DNA of 64,000 bases from Reyranella sp. CPCC 100927. GTDB lineage: Bacteria > Pseudomonadota > Alphaproteobacteria > Reyranellales > Reyranellaceae. The stretch lies in NCBI RefSeq assembly GCF_007859315.1, contig NZ_VOHA01000003.1:186001-250000 (forward strand), read 5' to 3'. Positions 27,553-37,190 of this stretch are shown in pieces; positions within the stretch are counted from its first letter, which is position 1; each line of letters begins with the position of its first letter. The translations under genes were made by a program, and so were the position numbers. Below the pieces are notes generated by a model. It saw nothing but the letters and a program-made list of their open reading frames with translations, was not told the DNA's origin and did no database searches.

Positions 27553-28884
27553 ATGCCGGAGTCACCTGTCTCGGAGTCTGAATTCGCCACTCTGATGCGG
27601 CCCTTCGCACCGTTCGAAGCGCGACCGACACTGGCCGTCGCGGTTTCCGGCGGCCGCGATTCACGCGCACTGGCGTTGCTGGCGCGGCAATGGACGTCGC
27701 GCCGCGGCGGCAGGGTCGTCGCGTTGGTGGTTGATCATGGTTTGCGGCCTGAGTCCGCGGCGGAAGCGCGACAGACACGCCTATGGCTGACCGCGCGCGG
27801 CATCGAGGCTCACGTGCTGCGCTGGCGATCGATGTCGCGGCCGCGCGCCGGTTTGCAAGAGGTAGCCCGCGCCGCGCGTTATCGTCTGTTGCTCGATTGG
27901 TGCGGTCGGCAGGGGGTGCTGCATCTGCTGACGGCGCATCAGGCCGATGACCAGGCCGAGACCTACGCTCTGCGCGCCGAGCGCGACAGCGGCCCGATGG
28001 GCTTGGCCGCGATGTCGGCTGTGGTCGAGTTTCCCGAGGCGAGACTGCTGCGGCCGTTGTTGCCGGTGGCGCGTGCGCGCCTCACGGCGAGTCTGCGCGC
28101 ACGCGCGCAGACCTGGATCGACGATCCCAGCAACAGTGACCCGCGTTTTGCCCGCGGCCAGCTGCGTCGCGATGGTCTGCCGATGCCATCGGCGGCGGCG
28201 CTGCGGCATGCCGCGGCGTTCGCGGTGCGCCGGGTCGCCGATGAGGGCGCCATTGCCGACGCATTGGCGTGCTGCGCCACGCCCCATCCGCTGGGGGCCG
28301 TGCTGATCGACCACGCCATCTGGCTCGGCGTGCCGGCCGAGCGCTCGCCATCGGTGCTGGCAGCCGTGATCGCCATGGTGGCGGGGACGGCCTATCCGCC
28401 GCGCCGGGATCGCACGCAGCGGGCCGTGGCGCACATGCGCGCCGTGGCGTGGCCTCCGGGCCGGCCGCCTGCCGGCGTGACACTGGGCGGCTGCCGCATC
28501 CTGTGGCGCGGCAACGGCTGGCTCGTCGTGCGCGAGCCGGCATCGATCGTCGGGCCGGGCGGTGGCGATGCCGAAGCGGGCCTGTGGGATGGACGATTTG
28601 ATCTTGGCCGAGCCCAGGGCGCGGGGCCGGGCAAGCTGCCGGTCTCCGCCGCCAGCCGGGAACATTGGGCAAAGGCGTGGCCGTCGACACCGGGGCTGCC
28701 GGTCCTGCTGGCGGCGCTGCCGTGCGGGAAGCGGACCGGGCGCCTCTACCTGCTGCCGGTCGAGGGAGGATGTCCGCAGACCGGTCGGCGCAGCATCAAG
28801 GCGTGCTTCCGGCCTCTCCGTCCTCTCGCCGCAGGACCATTTTTCCCTTGTTTTGACACTGCCAAGGGCCAAATAGTGAACTGA
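27553..28884 (+). CDS. tilS: tRNA(Ile)-lysidine synthase
   Basis: Changes the wobble cytidine of the AUA-reading tRNA-Ile to lysidine; essential in most bacteria. In 443 residues: [19 protein letters not shown] (PP-loop, SGG at 32-34), [43 protein letters not shown] and [14 protein letters not shown], all in the family order. The C-terminal half is Arg/Ala/Gly-rich and less conserved. It follows cpoB by 27 bases and precedes ftsH by 25, the classic alphaproteobacterial tol-pal-ybgF-tilS-ftsH order. Confidence 0.95.
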   Translation: MPESPVSESEFATLMRPFAPFEARPTLAVAVSGGRDSRALALLARQWTSRRGGRVVALVVDHGLRPESAAEARQTRLWLTARGIEAHVLRWRSMSRPRAGLQEVARAARYRLLLDWCGRQGVLHLLTAHQADDQAETYALRAERDSGPMGLAAMSAVVEFPEARLLRPLLPVARARLTASLRARAQTWIDDPSNSDPRFARGQLRRDGLPMPSAAALRHAAAFAVRRVADEGAIADALACCATPHPLGAVLIDHAIWLGVPAERSPSVLAAVIAMVAGTAYPPRRDRTQRAVAHMRAVAWPPGRPPAGVTLGGCRILWRGNGWLVVREPASIVGPGGGDAEAGLWDGRFDLGRAQGAGPGKLPVSAASREHWAKAWPSTPGLPVLLAALPCGKRTGRLYLLPVEGGCPQTGRRSIKACFRPLRPLAAGPFFPCFDTAKGQIVN

Positions 28885-28909
28885 TGAATGCTGCCGGGAG
28901 GATGGTCTC

Positions 28910-30868
28910 TTGGGTGGCGCCGACCGGACGAATGCCGTGAACCTGTTCAATCGCAACGCCGCCCTATGGGTGGTGATCCTGCTTCTTCTGGCCTTGCTTT
29001 ACACCGTCTTCCAAGGGGGTGTGGGCGGCAACCGTTCGTCCGCAATGGCCTACTCGGAATTCCTGCGACTGACCGAGACCGAGCAGGTCTCCGAGGTCCG
29101 CATCCAGGGCAATAATATTACGGGCACGACCAAGGATGGGCGCCAGTTCAGCACCTATGCGCCGTTCGATCCCGATCTTGTGAACAGGCTGAAGGGCAAA
29201 GTCGACCGCATCGTGGCCGGACCGCCGGACGAGGGCGTCAATCTGGGCAGCGTGCTGATCAACTGGCTGCCGCTGTTGATCCTGGTCGGTGTCTACATAT
29301 TCTTCATGCGCCAGATGCAGGGCAACGGGCGCGGCGGCGCCATGGGCTTCGGCAAGAGCCGCGCGCGACTGCTGACCGAGAAGCACGGGCGCGTTACGTT
29401 CGACGACGTTGCCGGCATCGAGGAAGCCAAGGGCGAGCTCGAGGAGATCGTCGACTTCCTGAAGGATCCGCAGAAGTTCCAGCGCCTGGGCGGCAAGATT
29501 CCCAAGGGTTGTCTGCTGGTGGGCCCGCCGGGTACCGGCAAGACCTTGCTGGCGCGCGCCATCGCCGGCGAAGCCAACGTGCCGTTCTTCACCATCTCGG
29601 GTTCCGATTTCGTCGAGATGTTCGTGGGCGTCGGTGCCAGCCGCGTACGCGACATGTTCGAGCAAGCCAAGAAGAACGCGCCCTGCATCATCTTCATCGA
29701 CGAGATCGACGCGGTCGGCCGCCATCGCGGCGCCGGCCTGGGCGGCGGCAACGACGAGCGCGAGCAGACGCTGAACCAGCTGCTGGTCGAAATGGACGGC
29801 TTCGAGGCCAACGAGGGCGTAATCCTGATCGCGGCTACCAACCGGCCTGACGTGCTCGATCCGGCGCTGCTGCGTCCGGGCCGCTTCGATCGCCAGGTCG
29901 TCGTGCCGAACCCCGACATCGTGGGCCGCGAAAAGATTCTGAAGGTGCATCTGCGCAAGGTGCCGATCGCGCCCGACGTCGATCCGAAGACGATTTCGCG
30001 TGGTACGCCCGGCTTCTCCGGTGCCGACCTGGCCAATCTGGTGAACGAGGCTGCGTTGCGCGCTGCACGGCAAGGCAAGCGGCTTGTCACCATGTCCGAC
30101 ATGGAGCATGCCAAGGACAAGGTGCTGATGGGCGCCGAGCGGCGGTCGATGGCCATGACCGAGGACGAGAAGCGGCTGACGGCCTATCACGAAGCGGGCC
30201 ATGCGCTTGTGAACATCCACATGCCCAAGAGCGATCCGCTGCACAAAGTGACGATCATCCCGCGCGGCCGCGCGCTGGGCCTCACCATGATGCTGCCGGA
30301 GCGTGACAAGTACGGCCACTCCAAGATCGAGCTGGAGAGCAAGCTTGCGATGAGCTTCGGCGGTCGTATCGCCGAGGAACTGATCTTCGGACCTGAGAAC
30401 GTCACGACCGGTGCCGGCGGCGACATCCAGCAGGCGACTGCCATGGCGCGGCGCATGGTCACCGAGTTCGGCATGTCCGACAAGCTGGGTCGGGTGCGCT
30501 ACAACGCCAACGAGCAGGAGGTCTTTCTCGGCCACTCCGTGACCCAGACGCAGAACGTGTCGGAGGCCACCTCGCAGATGATCGACGCCGAGGTGCGCCG
30601 GTTGATCGAGGAAGCCGAAGCCAAGGCACGCCAGGTGCTGACCGAGCGCATGGACGATCTGCACGCCATCGCCAAGGGGCTGCTGGAGTACGAAACCCTG
30701 TCGGGTGACGAGGTCCAGACCTTGCTGCGCGGCGAGAAGATCGTGCGCGACGAGACCGGCGGTGCTGGTCCGCCGTCCGGCGCCAAGCCGCGGCGCGCGT
30801 CGGTACCGACCAGCCGGCCGACGCCGACACCGGAGGGGGGCGATCCCGCACCTCAGCCTGGCGCCTGA
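28910..30868 (+). CDS. ftsH: ATP-dependent zinc metalloprotease FtsH
   Basis: Inner-membrane AAA+ protease that removes damaged membrane proteins and tunes LPS or stress regulators. In 652 residues: a membrane helix ([22 protein letters not shown]), a periplasmic domain, a second helix ([18 protein letters not shown]), Walker A GPPGTGKT at 205, SRH region, and HEAGH at about 427 with the zinc ligands. TTG at 28910 is used because GGGAGG lies eight bases upstream; a GTG at 28937 (VNLFNRN) matches relatives better but has no binding site. The C-terminal tail is Pro/Thr-rich. Confidence 0.96.
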   Translation: MGGADRTNAVNLFNRNAALWVVILLLLALLYTVFQGGVGGNRSSAMAYSEFLRLTETEQVSEVRIQGNNITGTTKDGRQFSTYAPFDPDLVNRLKGKVDRIVAGPPDEGVNLGSVLINWLPLLILVGVYIFFMRQMQGNGRGGAMGFGKSRARLLTEKHGRVTFDDVAGIEEAKGELEEIVDFLKDPQKFQRLGGKIPKGCLLVGPPGTGKTLLARAIAGEANVPFFTISGSDFVEMFVGVGASRVRDMFEQAKKNAPCIIFIDEIDAVGRHRGAGLGGGNDEREQTLNQLLVEMDGFEANEGVILIAATNRPDVLDPALLRPGRFDRQVVVPNPDIVGREKILKVHLRKVPIAPDVDPKTISRGTPGFSGADLANLVNEAALRAARQGKRLVTMSDMEHAKDKVLMGAERRSMAMTEDEKRLTAYHEAGHALVNIHMPKSDPLHKVTIIPRGRALGLTMMLPERDKYGHSKIELESKLAMSFGGRIAEELIFGPENVTTGAGGDIQQATAMARRMVTEFGMSDKLGRVRYNANEQEVFLGHSVTQTQNVSEATSQMIDAEVRRLIEEAEAKARQVLTERMDDLHAIAKGLLEYETLSGDEVQTLLRGEKIVRDETGGAGPPSGAKPRRASVPTSRPTPTPEGGDPAPQPGA

Positions 30869-30887
30869 TGCGGCAATAATCACGAAG

Positions 30888-30919
30888 ACGGCCGGAAGAC
30901 CTCCGGCCGTTTTCTTTTT
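30888..30919 (+). terminator. Intrinsic terminator after ftsH
   Basis: ACGGCCGGA at 30888-30896 pairs perfectly with TCCGGCCGT at 30902-30910 around a five-base loop, followed by TTTCTTTTT. It lies 20 bases after the ftsH stop and ten bases before the 3' end of the convergent oxidoreductase gene. Confidence 0.9.
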
Positions 30920-30928
30920 GAGGGTCGG

Positions 30929-31795
30929 TCAAGGGCGCAGGATCTTGATGAGCGCGGCGTGCTCCTCGGCGCCGTGGCCGGCATCGATGGCACGTCGGAA
31001 GAGGGCGGCCGCAAACGCCGGTACCTCGGTGCTGATCCCGGCTTCCTTAGCCTGCTGCACCAGGCGTTCGACGTCCTCGCCTGCGGTCTTCAGAGTGCTT
31101 TCGGGATGGCCATAGTTCCCGGACTCGATGACCTCGCCGAGGTGCTTGGATTCGGCACCCAGGATCGGCGCCAGGCTTGCGAGCGTGGCGCCGAAAGAGG
31201 CCACGCTGGCGCCCTCCGCCTGGCAGATCAGCGCGCCGTGGCACAGGCCGATCCATCGCCCCGCCATGTACGACAATACGGCGCTGAACAACGTCGACGA
31301 CTGGCCGACGGCCTCGCCCATGTAGGTCAGGTTGCCGGCGAGGTCGCGCAGCAGCGCGCTGTTCAGACGGAACACAGCCTCCGCACCCGACACCAGGATG
31401 GTCGTCTCCGCGCCGCCGATCTGACTTGGCCAGGCGAGGATCGCGCCATCGAGGTACGCTGCCCTCTGTACCTGCGCCCAGGCCTGGGTGTCGCGCGCTT
31501 CCTGCGGCGTGCCGGTGCTCAGCTGAACCAGGGTGCGGCCACGCAGTGCGGCCGCCGTATTGCCAGCCAGGAGAATGTCGCGCGTGGCGCCATAGTTCGA
31601 CACGCAGACGATAACGACGGCGCTTGCGCCGATGGCGGCCTCGGCGCTGGGCGCCAGCACGGCACCCTGTTGTACCAGCGGCTGGGCTTTCGCCGCCGTA
31701 CGATTCCACACCGTGACGCGATGGCCGGCGCGCAGCAGCGCTGCGGCCAGCGCCGAGCCCATTTCACCCAGTCCAATGACTGTTGCTTCCGTCAT
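30929..31795 (-). CDS. 6PGDH-fold NAD(P)-dependent oxidoreductase, imine-reductase-like
   Basis: A 288-residue dehydrogenase. VIGLGEMGSALAAALLRAGHRVTVWNRT at the N-terminus is the Rossmann site with an Arg that favours NADPH. The helix where beta-hydroxyacid dehydrogenases have G-x-G-x-x-x-K reads GEAVGQSSTLFSAVL and lacks the catalytic lysine, as in bacterial imine reductases. It is divergent from the HxlR regulator, and the 149-base gap contains palindromes, so it is probably the regulator's target. The natural substrate of such enzymes is generally unknown. Confidence 0.87.
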   Translation of the reverse strand: MTEATVIGLGEMGSALAAALLRAGHRVTVWNRTAAKAQPLVQQGAVLAPSAEAAIGASAVVIVCVSNYGATRDILLAGNTAAALRGRTLVQLSTGTPQEARDTQAWAQVQRAAYLDGAILAWPSQIGGAETTILVSGAEAVFRLNSALLRDLAGNLTYMGEAVGQSSTLFSAVLSYMAGRWIGLCHGALICQAEGASVASFGATLASLAPILGAESKHLGEVIESGNYGHPESTLKTAGEDVERLVQQAKEAGISTEVPAFAAALFRRAIDAGHGAEEHAALIKILRP

Positions 31796-31881
31796 GTCGT
31801 GCTCGCTAGGTTGCCTCCCCCGGGAGGAGCCGGCGCGTGTTTGCGTACGTCTCGCCCGGGTTCCTCGTAGATGAGAAATAG

Positions 31882-31914
31882 GCTTGCCTTATCAAGCACT
31901 TACAGAAATGTAAG
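31882..31914. promoter_or_regulatory. Likely HxlR operator
   Basis: CTTACAGAAATGTAAG at 31899-31914 is a perfect 6-4-6 palindrome, and GCTTG...CAAGC (31882-31897) forms another next to it. Both lie between the divergent oxidoreductase and HxlR genes, 31 bases before the regulator's ATG, in a locally AT-rich stretch. Self-regulated divergent arrangement is common for HxlR proteins. Assignment is by position and symmetry only. Confidence 0.5.
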
Positions 31915-31944
31915 GGATCTCGAAAATGGCGACGAGACGGGCGC

Positions 31945-32289
31945 ATGAAGGTTGATCTGCCTTACAATTGCGGTCTGGGCCCCGCGCTCAACATCATCGG
32001 CGGCAAGTGGAAAGCGACGATCCTGTGGGAACTGCACGCCAAGCCCGTACGCTTCGGTGCGTTGCGGCGGCGTGTGCCGGGGATCAGCGAGAAAATCCTG
32101 TTTGAACAACTGCGGGAAATGGAAGCCGACGGCATCGTGCGGCGTGCCGTCTTTGACGAAGTACCGCCACGTGTCGAATACTCGGTGACCGAAGCCGGCG
32201 CCGCGCTCAACGATGCCGTGCACGCGCTGGCCGAGTGGGGCACCAAGCATGTCCCTGACTTCAAGGCCGGGTATGATGGCGCGCAATAG
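31945..32289 (+). CDS. HxlR family transcriptional regulator
   Basis: A 114-residue winged-helix regulator. CGLGPALNIIGGKWKATILWELHAKPVRFGALRRRVPGISEKILFEQLREMEADGIV is the complete HxlR DNA-binding domain; the N-terminal cysteine (residue 8) is conserved in redox- or aldehyde-sensing members. RVEYSVTEAGAAL forms the wing. It probably controls the divergent oxidoreductase through the palindromes at 31882-31914 and perhaps the protease gene 23 bases downstream. Confidence 0.93.
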   Translation: MKVDLPYNCGLGPALNIIGGKWKATILWELHAKPVRFGALRRRVPGISEKILFEQLREMEADGIVRRAVFDEVPPRVEYSVTEAGAALNDAVHALAEWGTKHVPDFKAGYDGAQ

Positions 32290-32312
32290 CAAGGGCGGAT
32301 AGGCGCCAGCCG

Positions 32313-33062
32313 ATGGTTGTCCATACTGTCATCGTGAAACCGCTTGCCGTGCGCGTTGCCCTGTTTCTGAGCGCTGCCCTTGCGGGCATCGTCGCCGCCT
32401 GTACGCCCGATATGGGTCCAGGAGCGGATCGAGGTTCGCTGGCGGCTGCGCCACGTACGTCCAGACCAGGCCTCGTGCTGTCCGGCACAGGATTTTTCGT
32501 CAACGACGATGGTTATCTGCTGACGGCGGCACACGCCGCGACGGGATGCAGCAACCTGCACATCACCAAGGATGGTCGGACACTGCGATCGCAGCTTATC
32601 GCCCGGTCGCGATCGGGTGATCTTGCGATCCTCAAGATCGACGAAACGATGGGACTGCCGGCGGTGTTCGTCCGATCGGAGACCGTCGTCGCCAATGATC
32701 TGGTGTTCGCTGCGAGCTACGCCATGCTGCAGGAAGATGCCAGCCGGTCGCGTGGCATGCTCTCCAATGCCGTGGTCGCCAGTGCCGATCCCGCCATGGG
32801 GCTTTCGCTTGTCTCCAGCGCGCCCGAGGGGACCAGCGGTGCGCCGGTGATCAATTCGCGCGGGCTCGTCGTCGGCATCGTCACGCAGCGCATTGACAGG
32901 ACGCATGTGCAGGCGACCAGCGCCCAGAGCGCCAAGGCCTTTCTGTCAGCCAACGGCGTGGCTTTCGCGCAGGACGATCAGCCCCAGGTCGGAGCGCTGC
33001 AGGACCGTGCCGCCCGGGCGGCGACTCTTTCGGTAGGCGTGGTCTGCTTCAAGCCAGCGTAA
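32313..33062 (+). CDS. Trypsin-like serine protease, predicted lipoprotein
   Basis: A 249-residue exported protein. The hydrophobic N-terminus ends in GIVAAC, a lipobox with Cys30. The protease fold follows: GTGFFVNDDGYLLTAAHAA (His74), SGDLAILKID (Asp103) and PEGTSGAPVINSRGLVVGIV (Ser175), the full triad of the DegP/S1C type. No PDZ domain follows, so it is a minimal protease. Cys30 lies well inside the hydrophobic stretch, so an uncleaved anchor is possible. It begins 23 bases after hxlR; the substrate and role are unknown. Confidence 0.8.
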   Translation: MVVHTVIVKPLAVRVALFLSAALAGIVAACTPDMGPGADRGSLAAAPRTSRPGLVLSGTGFFVNDDGYLLTAAHAATGCSNLHITKDGRTLRSQLIARSRSGDLAILKIDETMGLPAVFVRSETVVANDLVFAASYAMLQEDASRSRGMLSNAVVASADPAMGLSLVSSAPEGTSGAPVINSRGLVVGIVTQRIDRTHVQATSAQSAKAFLSANGVAFAQDDQPQVGALQDRAARAATLSVGVVCFKPA

Positions 33063-33083
33063 TGGCTGGGTCCCTGCGGACCG

Positions 33084-33539
33084 TTACTTCCACTTCAGCG
33101 CGATCTTGAGGTGCATCGGCTGCAGCATGTCCGAAGGCGGCGCTTCACCCACGACGCCGCGCTCGAGAATGGTCCGCAAATCAGTGTTTGCCTGAGCGTC
33201 CGCGAGGGGGTGGAACTCGGCGCGTGACACCTTACCGGTCTGGCTGACCCAGATCTTGACGATCAGTGTTTGCGGCGGACCTGGTTCATTGATGATCCGG
33301 TTTTCGAGATAGACATGAAAGCGATGGGTGATGTCATCGTCCGCCCGCATCCAGTCGCCGATCCGATATTGCACGAGTTGGGCGTAGCGCTGCCATGACA
33401 CCGGGACCGCGGTCGGAGAGCGGTAGTTGAGATCCTGGGCGAGAGCAGGGGCGCCTATCAGGCTCGCGCCAAGCACGATGCTGTAGCACCACAGGCGCAC
33501 CTGGCGGGCATCGCGTTTCAATCCAGGCATGGTCGGCAA
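33084..33539 (-). CDS. Exported hypothetical protein with a TonB-C-like domain
   Basis: A 151-residue precursor with a signal peptide (LWCYSIVLGASLIGAPALAQ). The mature part, VQYRIGDWMRADDDITHRFHVYLENRI and LIVKIWVSQTGKVSRAEFHPLADAQANTDLRTIL, has the strand pattern of a TonB/TolA C-terminal domain, with V-x-V-x-x-x-G-x-V-x-x-A in the right place, but no membrane anchor or Pro-rich rod. It may bind an outer-membrane partner in the periplasm. The start may instead be an internal ATG three codons in. It is convergent with the protease gene. Confidence 0.72.
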   Translation of the reverse strand: MPTMPGLKRDARQVRLWCYSIVLGASLIGAPALAQDLNYRSPTAVPVSWQRYAQLVQYRIGDWMRADDDITHRFHVYLENRIINEPGPPQTLIVKIWVSQTGKVSRAEFHPLADAQANTDLRTILERGVVGEAPPSDMLQPMHLKIALKWK

Positions 33540-33595
33540 GCCGCGCTCGCAGCAGGAACTCGTCGCCGGCCTTCATAGGCGGCTTTTGTGACAGT

Positions 33596-34417
33596 TCAGC
33601 GATCCGCGCGATCGCGCCAGGCCGGATCGAAAGTGACCGCGTGATTCAGCGGCCCGTGCCCTGAACCGAAGCCCGGTGCCGTTTCGATCGCGCGGCGCAC
33701 GTAGTCGCGGGCGCGGCCGACGGCGTCGATCAATGTCAGGTGCTGCGCCAGGCCGCAGGCGATCGCCGAGGCCAGGGTGCAGCCGGTCCCATGCGTGGAT
33801 CGTGTCGCGATCCGCGGATGCGAAAACCGCGTCACGCCGTCGGCGCTGACCAGCAGGTCGACGACCTCGGGGCTGCCATCGAGGTGGCCGCCTTTCACGA
33901 GGACAGCTTTCGGTCCCAGTGCCAGCACGGCGCGGCCGGCGCGCACCATGTCGGTCTCGTTGGCGATGGTGAAGCCGGCCAAGGCCTCGGCCTCGGGCAG
34001 GTTCGGTGTCACCACCGTGGCGCGCGGCAGCAGCCGTTCGATCAGCGTGCGCTCGGCTGCTTCCTGCAGCAGTCGATGGCCGCCCTTGGCCACCATTACC
34101 GGATCGACCACCACGGGCACGGTCGGTGCCTGCGCGGCCAGGACCGTGGCCACAGTGCCGATCACGGCGGCACTGTGCAGCATGCCGGTCTTGATGGCAT
34201 CGGCGCCCAGATCGGCCAGCACCAGAGCCATTTGTTGCGCGATGAACGCTGGATCGACGCCGACGACGCCGTGCACGCCGCGTGTATCCTGGGCCGTCAG
34301 CGCAGTGATGGCCGTCATGCCAAAACCATCGAGCGCGGTGACGGCCTTGATGTCGGCTTGGATACCGGCACCGCCCCCGGAATCGGAACCGGCGACGATG
34401 AGTACGCGCCCCTTCAT
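33596..34417 (-). CDS. thiD: Hydroxymethylpyrimidine/phosphomethylpyrimidine kinase
   Basis: Phosphorylates HMP twice to supply the pyrimidine half of thiamine, feeding ThiE. In 273 residues: VLIVAGSDSGGGAGIQADIKAVTALDGFGMTAITALTAQ is the family N-terminus, VVVDPVMVAKGGHRL binds substrate and magnesium, LVKGGHLDG follows, and STHGTGCTLASAIACGLA has the anion hole and catalytic base. The ATG at 34417 overlaps the stop of a small membrane protein gene (ATGA). 32 kb from thiE. Confidence 0.95.
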   Translation of the reverse strand: MKGRVLIVAGSDSGGGAGIQADIKAVTALDGFGMTAITALTAQDTRGVHGVVGVDPAFIAQQMALVLADLGADAIKTGMLHSAAVIGTVATVLAAQAPTVPVVVDPVMVAKGGHRLLQEAAERTLIERLLPRATVVTPNLPEAEALAGFTIANETDMVRAGRAVLALGPKAVLVKGGHLDGSPEVVDLLVSADGVTRFSHPRIATRSTHGTGCTLASAIACGLAQHLTLIDAVGRARDYVRRAIETAPGFGSGHGPLNHAVTFDPAWRDRADR

Positions 34418-34680
34418 GATGGCCGAGCTCCGAGCACTGCGATGATGGCAATAGCCAGAATGCAGATGAAGAAGCCGGCAAACGCCAGCAGGAACGTGCG
34501 GTGGAGGCCGGCGGCCTCGGGCTTGAAATTGCGATGATCGAACCAGGCCATGCCGCGCACCATCATGGCGCCCGTCGACAGGCGTCCGCTGCGCTGCTGT
34601 ATCAGGCGGATCCCGGTGACGACCGCAAGAAGCCAAGCGATCGCCGCAGCCGCGGCGGCGATGCCGATCAGTACGTTCAT
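34414..34680 (-). CDS. Small two-helix membrane protein
   Basis: An 88-residue protein I do not recognise. Two hydrophobic segments (VLIGIAAAAAAIAWLLAVVTGI, residues 3-24, and TFLLAFAGFFICILAIAIIAVLG, residues 62-84) flank a polar loop MMVRGMAWFDHRNFKPEAAGLHR. Its stop overlaps the thiD ATG by four bases, so the two are translationally coupled, but nothing in the sequence links it to thiamine. A weak guess is a membrane partner or uptake component. Confidence 0.8.
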   Translation of the reverse strand: MNVLIGIAAAAAAIAWLLAVVTGIRLIQQRSGRLSTGAMMVRGMAWFDHRNFKPEAAGLHRTFLLAFAGFFICILAIAIIAVLGARPS

Positions 34681-34701
34681 CGCTGTGTCATACCAGATCG
34701 C

Positions 34702-35691
34702 CTATGGCCCGAACCAGTCGATCGATTGTCCGTGCGGGCCGGTCCAGGCAACGGGCTGCGCATCGACCGCGAGCAGGAAGCGGCCGCGCGCTGGCGGCGC
34801 GGGCGCATGCTGGGCAATCGACGGCAGGATTCCCGGCGCTTCGTTACTGATCCAGGTTGCGCCGGAGCGATGCATGATGCCGGCAAACCGGCTGCGATCG
34901 GCCGGCGTCACGTAGGCCAGCACCGCCGTGTGGAACACGACCAGGGTCGCGTCGGCGGGCGCCTGCGCCATGATCTCTTCGATATCCGCCAGCAGATCAC
35001 CACGAACAACGACCGGCGGCGCGCGCCGTGCGATCGCGAGCGCCGCCTGGAGGCGGCCTGCACGGTCCTCCTGATCAGGCCAGATGAGCGCCTGCAGCCA
35101 TGCCGTATCCTCTGCCGAACGGACATCGATCGGATTCAAATCCAGCCCGCGGCGCCATGCGATCGTCGGCAGCTCGGTCGGGACGGGTACGGCGCCTGTG
35201 ATCGCGCAGGGAAACGCCGGCAGCGGCAGGTCTCCCGGAGGGCGAGGCCCCAGGCGAGTGCCGCCGCCATAATCGTAGGCATAGCGGTCGGGCAGCAGAC
35301 ACAGGCCGGCCGATGCGCCGACCTCCAGCAGCGCCAGCGGCTGCGGCAGGCGAGCCAGCACCGGTAACAGCACGGCGCAGCGGGCCGGCTCGTTGGTCTG
35401 CGTCGTGCGTGCGAGCATCAACGCTCGAATGGGCGCAGGGTTGGCCCGGATGATGTCGATCAGGTGATCCGCGTCGCGGGCGACGCCATACAGATGGCGG
35501 ACCGCGGCCAGAAGCAGGTTCGGCTGTTGCCGCGCTGCCGGCAGGGTCGCAACGAATGACAACACGGCCTCCGAACCCGCGATGGCGCGTGCGAAGGCCT
35601 CGTAAAGGGCGGAGGAATCCTTGGCCTCGTTGTCGGCAAACGCCCGATAGCGTGCCGCCAGACGCTGCACTGTGTCCTGGGCGCCCGGCAT
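34702..35691 (-). CDS. DUF2332 family protein
   Basis: A 329-residue soluble protein of the DUF2332 family, for which no function is established. Landmarks are RYRAFADNEAKDSSALYEAFARAIAGSEAVLSFVATLP, LLLAAVRHLYG, LLEVGASAGLCLLPDRYAYDYG, and VVRGDLLADIEEI with VVFHTAVLAYV. LLEVGASAGL resembles motif I of methyltransferases, so a methyltransferase-like fold is possible. The start is the ATG at 35691, 14 bases after the glmM stop, without a clear binding site; it is probably translated from the glmM message. Confidence 0.82.
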   Translation of the reverse strand: MPGAQDTVQRLAARYRAFADNEAKDSSALYEAFARAIAGSEAVLSFVATLPAARQQPNLLLAAVRHLYGVARDADHLIDIIRANPAPIRALMLARTTQTNEPARCAVLLPVLARLPQPLALLEVGASAGLCLLPDRYAYDYGGGTRLGPRPPGDLPLPAFPCAITGAVPVPTELPTIAWRRGLDLNPIDVRSAEDTAWLQALIWPDQEDRAGRLQAALAIARRAPPVVVRGDLLADIEEIMAQAPADATLVVFHTAVLAYVTPADRSRFAGIMHRSGATWISNEAPGILPSIAQHAPAPPARGRFLLAVDAQPVAWTGPHGQSIDWFGP

Positions 35692-35704
35692 GGACGGGAT
35701 GCCG

Positions 35705-37072
35705 TCACTCTGCGGCTTGCGGCGCGGCCTGGCCGATGGCGGTGCACAGCTCGGTGACGACGTTCTCGACCAGGCGCGCGTCATCGCCTTCGGCCATGAC
35801 GCGAATCAGCGGCTCGGTTCCCGATTTGCGCACCACGATGCGTCCGCCGGCCAGCCGTGCCTCGGCGAGGCCGAGCGCGTTCTTGATTGACGCTGTGTCG
35901 AGAACCAGCCCGGCATTGACGCCAGGCGCGAGCCGCACGTTGCGCAGAAGCTGGGGCACCGGCCGGAAACGCTGGCACACCTCGGATACCGGCCGCCTAT
36001 CCTGCTTGACCGCCGCCAGAACCTGCAGCGCTGCCAGCAGACCATCACCGGTGGTTGCGACGTCGGTCATGATGAGGTGACCCGACTGCTCGCCGCCCAG
36101 ATTGAAGCCGGCCTCGCGCATGCGCTCCAGCACATAGCGGTCGCCCACGGCGGTCCGTTCCAGGGTCAGGCCGCGCGACTGCAGATGCCGCTCCAATCCC
36201 AGGTTCGACATCAGCGTTGCCACGACGCCGCCGCCCTTGAGCCGCCCATCATGGGACCAGACATCGGCGATGGTGGCCATGATCTGATCGCCGTCGATGA
36301 TCTCGCCGCGTTCGCTCACCAGCACCAGGCGATCGGCGTCACCATCAAGCGCGATGCCGACATCGGCGCCCCGTTCGCGGACGGTCTCGGCAAGCACGCC
36401 GGGATGCGTCGAGCCGCAGTCGTGATTGATGTTGAAGCCGTCCGGGTCGATGCCCAACGGGATCACTTTGGCGCCGAGCTCCATCAGCACGCGCGGCGCC
36501 ACCTTGTAGGCGGCCCCATTGGCGCAATCGATCGCCACAGTCAGGTCTTCGAGGGTGAGACCGCGCGACAGACTGGCCTTGACGGCCTCGATATAGCGGC
36601 CGCCGGCATCCTCGATACGCCGGGCCCGGCCAAGGGCGCGGCTTTCAGCTCGCCTGTTGCCGAGGTCGTCCGCCATCAGCGCCTCGATCTCGGCCTCGAT
36701 GCGGTCGGAGAGCTTGAAGCCGTCCGGGCCAAAGAATTTGACGCCGTTGTCCTGGAACGGATTGTGGGACGCCGAGATCATGACACCGATGTCGGCACGC
36801 ATCGAGCGAGTCAGGTAGCCGACGGCTGGCGTTGGTACGGGGCCTAGCAACAGGACGTCCATGCCAATCGACAGGAAGCCCGCGGTCAGCGCCTGTTCGA
36901 GCATGTAGCCGGAGAGTCGCGTGTCCTTGCCGATAACGACTCGATGGCGATGATCGCCGCGTACGAAGCGTGCGCCGGCGGCCATGCCCAGGCGCAACGC
37001 CGTGTCGGCGGTCATCGGCTCGACGTTCGCGCGTCCACGCACACCGTCAGTCCCAAACAATTGTCTTTTCAT
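35705..37072 (-). CDS. glmM: Phosphoglucosamine mutase
   Basis: Converts glucosamine 6-phosphate to glucosamine 1-phosphate for peptidoglycan and LPS. In 455 residues: [24 protein letters not shown] at the start, [22 protein letters not shown] with the serine that carries phosphate (near residue 106), [10 protein letters not shown] for magnesium, GGEQSGHLI for sugar binding, and [14 protein letters not shown] for the C-terminal phosphate site. In many alphaproteobacteria ftsH and glmM are close, as they are here within 5 kb. Confidence 0.97.
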   Translation of the reverse strand: MKRQLFGTDGVRGRANVEPMTADTALRLGMAAGARFVRGDHRHRVVIGKDTRLSGYMLEQALTAGFLSIGMDVLLLGPVPTPAVGYLTRSMRADIGVMISASHNPFQDNGVKFFGPDGFKLSDRIEAEIEALMADDLGNRRAESRALGRARRIEDAGGRYIEAVKASLSRGLTLEDLTVAIDCANGAAYKVAPRVLMELGAKVIPLGIDPDGFNINHDCGSTHPGVLAETVRERGADVGIALDGDADRLVLVSERGEIIDGDQIMATIADVWSHDGRLKGGGVVATLMSNLGLERHLQSRGLTLERTAVGDRYVLERMREAGFNLGGEQSGHLIMTDVATTGDGLLAALQVLAAVKQDRRPVSEVCQRFRPVPQLLRNVRLAPGVNAGLVLDTASIKNALGLAEARLAGGRIVVRKSGTEPLIRVMAEGDDARLVENVVTELCTAIGQAAPQAAE

Positions 37073-37190
37073 GTCAATATCTTAGCATGCGGTCTCATGT
37101 TTTGCCACAGACCGTGGACTGGTCCATTGCGGATCCGGACGGGGCTTCCCATCATAGCAATGGCTTGCGGCAAAGACTGTGTGCGCGTAG

